Below, in pieces: positions 6,633 through 11,678 of a stretch of DNA of 11,678 bases. Location: positions 1 to 11,678 of the forward strand of contig DAIDTN010000193.1 in assembly GCA_027457185.1 (NCBI GenBank), read 5' to 3'. The translations under genes were made by a program, and so were the position numbers. Source of the DNA: Burkholderiales bacterium. Lineage in GTDB: Bacteria > Pseudomonadota > Gammaproteobacteria > Burkholderiales > SG8-39. The notes beneath the pieces are model-generated. The model worked only from the letters and a program-made list of their open reading frames with translations. It was not told the DNA's origin and did no database searches. Position 1 is the first letter of the stretch, and each line of letters starts with the position of its first letter.

Positions 6633-6669
6633 AAAGTCGACTAAAACCGAGCGACGCTTTTATAGGCCG

Positions 6670-7134
6670 CTACTTCGCGCCGGCAAATCCCTGCTGCCGC
6701 CAGGCTTCGTACACCGCCACCGCGACTGCATTGGAAAGGTTGAGGCTGCGGTTGCCGGGCCGCAGCGGCAGGCGCAGTCGCTGTTCCGCCGGCACGCTGT
6801 GGAGTATTTTCGGCGGCAGGCCGCGCGTCTCCGGACCGAACAGGAGCGCATCGCCTTCACGGTATTCGGCTTCGGAGTAACGGCGCTGTGCACGCGTGGA
6901 GAACGCGAACATGCGCCTGCCGCGCAGGTGTGCGCATGCCGCGTCCCAATCCTTGTGCACGATCAGGCTCGCATACTCGTGATAATCGAGACCGGCGCGC
7001 TTGAGTTCGCGATCCTCCAGGCGAAAGCCCAGCGGCTCGATCAAATGCAGCGTCGCTCCGGTGTTGGCGGCCAGACGGATGATGTTGCCGGTGTTGGGCG
7101 GTATTTCCGGTTGGTACAGGACGATGTCAAACAT
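6670..7134 (-). CDS. trmL: tRNA (cytidine/uridine-2'-O)-methyltransferase TrmL (SPOUT family)
   Basis: Uses S-adenosylmethionine to methylate the 2'-O of the wobble base 34 in tRNA-Leu isoacceptors. The 154-residue length fits E. coli TrmL (157). The N-terminus MFDIVLYQPEIPPNTGNIIRL, then LIEPLGF, RAGLDYHEY, LLFGPETRGLPPKIL and the knot motif RPGNRSLNLSNAVAVAVYEAWRQ match TrmL almost word for word. The start is ATG at 7134; it overlaps the end of comF by 8 bases (ATGTTTGA), so translation is probably coupled. It is convergent with gpsA. In E. coli trmL (yibK) also faces the cysE-gpsA-secB series, so the layout is conserved. Confidence 0.97.
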   Translation of the reverse strand: MFDIVLYQPEIPPNTGNIIRLAANTGATLHLIEPLGFRLEDRELKRAGLDYHEYASLIVHKDWDAACAHLRGRRMFAFSTRAQRRYSEAEYREGDALLFGPETRGLPPKILHSVPAEQRLRLPLRPGNRSLNLSNAVAVAVYEAWRQQGFAGAK

Positions 7135-7873
7135 CGCGCGCCGTGCGTGCAACCACCCAGTTTTCGACCCGCGCGGCGCCGCTCTTCTTGAGTGTGCGCG
7201 CGAATTCATCCAGCGTCGCGCCGGTGGTCATGACGTCGTCCACCACGGCAATGCGCAAGCCGGCGAGGTCGCCGCCGCAGGCGAATGCCCCGCGCATGTT
7301 GGTCGCGCGTTCGCGCCACGGCAGCGCGGTCTGCGCCGCGGTGTTGCGCACGCGCCGCGCCAGCCGGGCATCCATGGCGATGCCGCTGAGGCGCGACAAC
7401 ACCTTGGCGAGTTCGGCTGACTGATTGTAGCCGCGCTCGGCCAGACGCACGGGGTGCAGGGGCAGCGGCATGATCAGGTCCACGCCGCCCGCGCCGCCGA
7501 TGCGGCGGTACAACTCGCGCGCGAACAGCCCGGCCAGCGCCAGCTGTCCGCCATACTTGAACGCCTGTATCAGCGCGTCCACCGGGTAGGCGTAGATAAA
7601 CGCGGCGCAACTGGCGTCGTAATGCGGCGGGTCGGCGAGGCAGGCACCGCACTCGGCAGCATCGGCGCCGGGCGCGGCGCAGCGCGGACAGGCCGAGGCC
7701 GCTGTCGGAAGTTCACGCGCGCAAGCCTGGCACAGCAGCCGCCCGCCGCTCGCGGCCTGGCACAGCAGGCAGTCCTGGGCCAGCAGCGTTCGCCCGATGC
7801 CCTTGCCGATATTCAAAAACGCACGCAGCGAAATTGACAAGTGGAAATGCTTCCCTGAAGATGCGTTGGTCAC
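7127..7873 (-). CDS. comF: ComF family phosphoribosyltransferase-like protein
   Basis: ComF/GntX proteins pair an N-terminal zinc-ribbon-like part with a type I phosphoribosyltransferase fold and are linked to DNA uptake and use of external DNA. The product has up to 248 residues. Cysteine pairs lie at 35/38, 48/51, 62/65 and 75/78. YPVDALIQAFKYGGQ (96-110), MPLPLHPVRLAERGYNQS (135-152) and the PRPP loop VVDDVMTTGAT (210-220) are standard ComF motifs. The GTG at 7873 has no ribosome site; a TTG at 7840 preceded by AGGGAAG would start 11 codons later and keep every domain, so the start is uncertain. Its TGA overlaps the trmL start. It is divergent from bioC; ComF-type genes often lie beside biotin genes, as gntX lies beside bioH in E. 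coli. Confidence 0.95.
   Translation of the reverse strand: MTNASSGKHFHLSISLRAFLNIGKGIGRTLLAQDCLLCQAASGGRLLCQACARELPTAASACPRCAAPGADAAECGACLADPPHYDASCAAFIYAYPVDALIQAFKYGGQLALAGLFARELYRRIGGAGGVDLIMPLPLHPVRLAERGYNQSAELAKVLSRLSGIAMDARLARRVRNTAAQTALPWRERATNMRGAFACGGDLAGLRIAVVDDVMTTGATLDEFARTLKKSGAARVENWVVARTARDV
7834..7862 (+). promoter_or_regulatory. Candidate sigma-70 promoter for bioC inside the 5' end of comF
   Basis: A perfect -35 TTGACA (7834-7839) is followed after 17 bases by GAAGAT (7857-7862), which matches TATAAT at only three positions. Transcription would begin near 7869, ahead of bioC and the small open frame at 7895. If both this and the comF promoter are used, the two transcripts overlap for a few bases at their 5' ends. 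Confidence 0.3.
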
Positions 7874-7885
7874 TCAAGCGGGAAG

Positions 7886-7914
7886 AGAGTAACCATGAAC
7901 CGGATGATGGTCAA
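7886..7914 (-). promoter_or_regulatory. Candidate sigma-70 promoter for comF-trmL
   Basis: On the minus strand TTGACC (7914-7909) is followed after 17 bases by TACTCT (7891-7886). The -35 matches consensus at five of six bases, the -10 at three of six. Transcription would begin near 7879. That leaves almost no leader for the GTG at 7873 but a normal one for the TTG at 7840, which has a ribosome site. Confidence 0.35.
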
Positions 7915-7993
7915 ATCCGGCGCTGCCGGCGCTGCGCGCATGAGATTTAGGAGCGGCCCGAGCGCGACGTCGCGGCCCCGGGGGTTGGGCTGA
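7895..7993 (+). CDS. Possible 32-codon leader ORF ahead of bioC
   Basis: A short frame opens with ATG at 7895, preceded by a GGGAAGAGAG ribosome-site-like run about 5 bases away, and ends with TGA at 7991-7993. The product is small and basic, with no recognised motif. The TGA overlaps the CTG at 7990 that seems to hold the place of the bioC start (CTGA), the layout of a coupled gene pair. It may equally be a chance frame in GC-rich DNA. Confidence 0.15.
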   Translation: MNRMMVKSGAAGAARMRFRSGPSATSRPRGLG

Positions 7994-8870
7994 GCGCGCC
8001 CCCGATCGATCACCGCGCCGTGCGCCGCGCCAGTTCCCGCGCGGCCGGCACCTACGCCCGCGCGGCGGTGCTCGCGCGCGAGGTGGAGGCGCGCATGCTG
8101 GAGCGCCTGCAGTACGTCAAGCTTGCGCCGCAGCGTGTGCTCGACGCGGGCTGCGGCGATGGCCACGGCGCCCGGCGCCTGGCCGAGGTCTATCGGATGC
8201 GCAACTGCTGGGACTGGATTTCGCCTACCCGATGCTGCAGGTCGCGCGCAGTCACGGCGCCTGGCTGCGGCGCGCGCTCGCGCGCGAGCGCGTGGCTTAC
8301 CTGTGCGCCGATTTTGCCGCGCTGCCGCTGGCGGCGGCGAGCTTGGATCTCGCCTGGTCCAATCTTGCACTGCACTGCGCCGAAGACCCGCTGCCCGCAC
8401 TGAAGGAACTGCGGCGGGTGCTGAAGGTCGGGGGGCTGCTGATGTTCAGCTGTTATGGACCCGATACTCTGAAGGAACTCAGAAGCGCGTTTGCCGCGCA
8501 CGACCGTGCGGCGCACGTGCACAGCTTCATCGACATGCACGATCTGGGCGACATGCTTTCGGTCTGCGGCTATGCCGCACCGGTGATGGACATGGAACTC
8601 ATCACCCTCACCTACGCCGACGCGGACGCGCTATGCGCCGACCTGCGCGCTACCGGCCAGGTTAATGCGCTCACCGGGCGCAGGCGCGGACTCACCGGCA
8701 AGGGCGCGTTCAGCGCCATGCGCGCAGCCTACGCGAAGCTGTGCCGCGACGGCCGGCTGCCGGCGAGTTTCGAAATCGTCTACGGACACGCGTGGAAGCC
8801 GCAGCCGCGCCTCGCCGAGGACGGGCGCGCCATTGTCAGGCTCGAACCACCGCGCGCCAAGCGGACATGA
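7990..8870 (+). pseudogene. bioC: Malonyl-[acyl-carrier protein] O-methyltransferase BioC, frameshifted
   Basis: BioC methylates malonyl-ACP with S-adenosylmethionine to start pimelate synthesis for biotin. The N-terminal part (RRASSRAAGTYARAAVLAREV and the SAM motif LDAGCGDGHGARRL) reads in one frame up to the CGG codon at 8194-8196. The rest (GLDFAYPMLQVARS, LAWSNLALHCAEDPLPALKELRRVLKVGG, YGPDTLKELRSAF, SFIDMHDLGDML, RRRGLTGKGAF) reads in the next frame to the TGA at 8870. Adding one G to the GG at 8195-8196 restores LAEVYRDAQLLGLDF and a protein of about 293 residues. No ATG, GTG or TTG stands at the expected start. The frame reads CTG-AGC-GCG (LSAPPIDHRAVRR) at 7990, with a G-rich run just upstream; GTG at 8020 would trim 10 residues. 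The lesion may be real or an assembly error. Confidence 0.88.
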
Positions 8871-8929
8871 TTCGATTTGTTGATTTCGCTATCATCTGCG
8901 GCCATCAGCGAAACGGAAAGCGGCGCCGA

Positions 8930-8958
8930 TTGCAAAGCGTGGGCGATTGCGGTACCTT
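8930..8958 (+). promoter_or_regulatory. Candidate promoter for the thiC transcript
   Basis: TTGCAA (8930-8935) is followed after 17 bases by TACCTT (8953-8958). Both hexamers are weak (four and three of six consensus bases). The spacing and position are right: transcription would begin near 8965, just before the first riboswitch helix at 8968. Confidence 0.3.
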
Positions 8959-8967
8959 GCCTGTCTG

Positions 8968-9061
8968 ACGTTAGGGGTCCTGCGCGCAGAACCGAAGACT
9001 GCGGTGCGGGTGAGAGAGTCCCTTTGAACCTGATGCGGATAATGCCGCCGCAGGGAAGCGT
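8968..9061 (+). promoter_or_regulatory. TPP (THI-box) riboswitch
   Basis: The conserved core is plain: AGGGGTCC (8973-8980), TGAGAG (9011-9016), CCCTTTGAACCTGAT (9020-9034), GGATAATGCC (9037-9046) and GCAGGGAA near 9050-9057. The closing helix P1 can form between ACGTT (8968-8972) and AGCGT (9057-9061). A variable stem-loop forms from CGCAG (8985-8989) and CTGCG (8999-9003). The usual CTGAGA is GTGAGA here. It ends 49 bases before thiC and should sense thiamine pyrophosphate, switching thiC off when thiamine is ample. Confidence 0.97.
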
Positions 9062-9092
9062 GAGCAGAACTCCCTCCTGCCTTCGCCCCTGC

Positions 9093-9109
9093 GGTCACTA
9101 GGAGTGACC
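9093..9109 (+). promoter_or_regulatory. Hairpin holding the thiC Shine-Dalgarno sequence (riboswitch expression platform)
   Basis: GGTCACT (9093-9099) and AGTGACC (9103-9109) pair perfectly over 7 bp around an AGG loop. The thiC Shine-Dalgarno AGGAG (9100-9104) lies in the loop and the first pairs of the 3' arm, so the folded form would restrict ribosome access. Upstream CTCCT (9074-9078) and ACTCC (9069-9073) can also pair with AGGAG or GGAGT. No T run follows the aptamer, so control at translation start is more likely than transcription termination. Confidence 0.7.
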
Positions 9110-9110
9110 C

Positions 9111-11024
<1,914 letters not shown>

Positions 11025-11090
11025 GCCCGGCCAGCTTCGAGCAGACGCCCTATCTAAGGAAGGCCGGGGGGAAAGCCCCATCGCAGAAGC

Positions 11091-11127
11091 ACCGGGCCGT
11101 ACGCAGGCGCCCGGTAAACTCTCTTTC
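11091..11127 (+). terminator. Possible weak intrinsic terminator after thiC
   Basis: ACCGGGC (11091-11097) and GCCCGGT (11109-11115) pair over 7 bp around an 11-base loop, followed by AAACTCTCTTTC. The stem is good but the T tract is broken, so efficiency is doubtful. A second, wider pairing exists between CCCGGCC (11026-11032) and GGCCGGG (11062-11068). Confidence 0.35.
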
Positions 11128-11158
11128 GATCCGAAGCGCGCACATCCTCGCCAGCGCT

Positions 11159-11164
11159 TACAAT
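11159..11164 (+). promoter_or_regulatory. Candidate -10 box for uppP, placed for a leaderless transcript
   Basis: TACAAT matches the -10 consensus at five of six bases. It ends 7 bases before the uppP ATG, so transcription would begin at or next to the A of the start codon. No Shine-Dalgarno sequence lies before uppP, which fits a leaderless mRNA. No recognisable -35 stands 16-18 bases upstream. Confidence 0.4.
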
Positions 11165-11171
11165 CCGGCTC

Positions 11172-11678
11172 ATGGATCTCGTCATTCTTGTTAAAGCGCT
11201 GATACTCGGGGTGGTCGAAGGCCTCACCGAGTTCCTTCCGGTCTCTTCCACCGGCCACCTGATCCTCGCCGGCGACCTGCTCGGGTTTCGCGACGAACGC
11301 GCCAAGGTATTCGAGATCGTGATCCAGACCGGCGCGATGCTGGCGATATGCTGGGAGTACCGCGTGAAGTTTCTCAGCGTGCTCGCCGGCCTTCGCTCCG
11401 ACCGGACCGCGCAACGCTTCGCGCTCAACCTGTTCATCGCCTTTCTTCCCGCTGCCGTCCTGGGTCTTGCCTTCATCAAGGTGATCAAGGCGCAACTGTT
11501 CCACGCGGTGCCGGTGGCGCTCGCCTTCATTGTCGGTGCGTTCGTCATCCTCTGGGCCGAGCGCCGGAATCATCGCGTCAGAGTCGAGCACGTCGACGAC
11601 ATGACCTGGAAGGACGCGCTGAAAGTGGGCATCGCGCAGGCGTTCGCGCTGATTCCCGGCACCTCGCGCTCGGGCGCC
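11172..11678 (+). CDS. uppP: Undecaprenyl-diphosphatase UppP (BacA), 3' end outside the window
   Basis: An inner-membrane phosphatase that recycles undecaprenyl diphosphate to the monophosphate lipid carrier for peptidoglycan and other surface polymers; extra copies give bacitracin resistance. The first 169 codons are visible and open to the edge; the family is usually about 265-280 residues. The signature EGLTEFLPVSSTGHL spans 16-30, with the catalytic glutamates and histidine, and PGTSRSG spans 162-168, with the catalytic arginine (Arg166). Hydrophobic helices are seen at about 3-15, 85-105 and 113-130. The ATG at 11172 gives the standard N-terminus MDLVILVKALILGVVEGLTE. It is separated from thiC by 147 bases with a possible terminator and its own -10 box, so it is probably a separate unit. 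Confidence 0.97.
   Translation, partial: MDLVILVKALILGVVEGLTEFLPVSSTGHLILAGDLLGFRDERAKVFEIVIQTGAMLAICWEYRVKFLSVLAGLRSDRTAQRFALNLFIAFLPAAVLGLAFIKVIKAQLFHAVPVALAFIVGAFVILWAERRNHRVRVEHVDDMTWKDALKVGIAQAFALIPGTSRSGA

Noticed and set aside
6633..6669. A bidirectional terminator between gpsA and trmL
   Set aside because: GTCG (6636-6639) can pair with CGAC (6652-6655) ahead of a short TTTTATA, but a 4-bp stem with a 12-base loop is too weak to call.
7919..7936. Tandem repeat of CCGGCGCTG in the comF/bioC gap
   Set aside because: Only two copies of a 9-base GC-rich unit; not distinguishable from chance.

Overview
The window is a stretch of core chromosome from a GC-rich proteobacterium, most likely a betaproteobacterium. 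The call rests on protein character (BioC, EnvC, the SH3 protein, ThiC), on the gpmA-envC-ctpA-moeB and rhodanese-grxC-secB-gpsA gene order, and on a TPP riboswitch before thiC. I see no phage, transposon, CRISPR array, tRNA or rRNA, and no new multi-gene system.

Layout. (1) Minus strand, positions 1-3779: a tightly packed operon reading gpmA (phosphoglycerate mutase), envC (amidase activator), ctpA (S41 protease) and a moeB/hesA/thiF adenylyltransferase that runs off the left edge. It joins glycolysis to envelope and cell-division functions. (2) 3780-3989: a divergent intergenic region with several dyad-symmetric elements and an AT-rich core. (3) Plus strand, 3990-6632: a membrane-anchored rhodanese (yibN-like), grxC, secB, an exported double-SH3 protein and gpsA. 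(4) Minus strand, 6670-7873: comF and trmL, overlapping by 8 bp and convergent with gpsA. (5) Plus strand, 7990-8870: a bioC-type malonyl-ACP methyltransferase, broken by a one-base deletion and lacking a normal start codon. (6) Plus strand, 8930-11024: a candidate promoter, a TPP riboswitch, a hairpin holding the Shine-Dalgarno sequence, and thiC. (7) Plus strand, 11172 to the right edge: the start of uppP (undecaprenyl-diphosphatase), possibly made from a leaderless transcript.

The block trmL / gpsA-secB-grxC-yibN / gpm-envC mirrors the E. coli yibK(trmL)-cysE-gpsA-secB-grxC-yibN-gpmM-envC region, including the divergent and convergent orientations. Here the cofactor-dependent mutase gpmA sits where E. 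coli has the unrelated cofactor-independent gpmM, cysE is absent, and an SH3 gene has been added.

The main surprises are small. An in-frame TAA cuts off a conserved-looking 35-residue tail of CtpA. BioC carries a one-base deletion in a G run plus a CTG where the start should be. These may be real lesions or errors in the assembly; reads would decide. The clearest regulatory features are the TPP riboswitch and the thiC Shine-Dalgarno hairpin.
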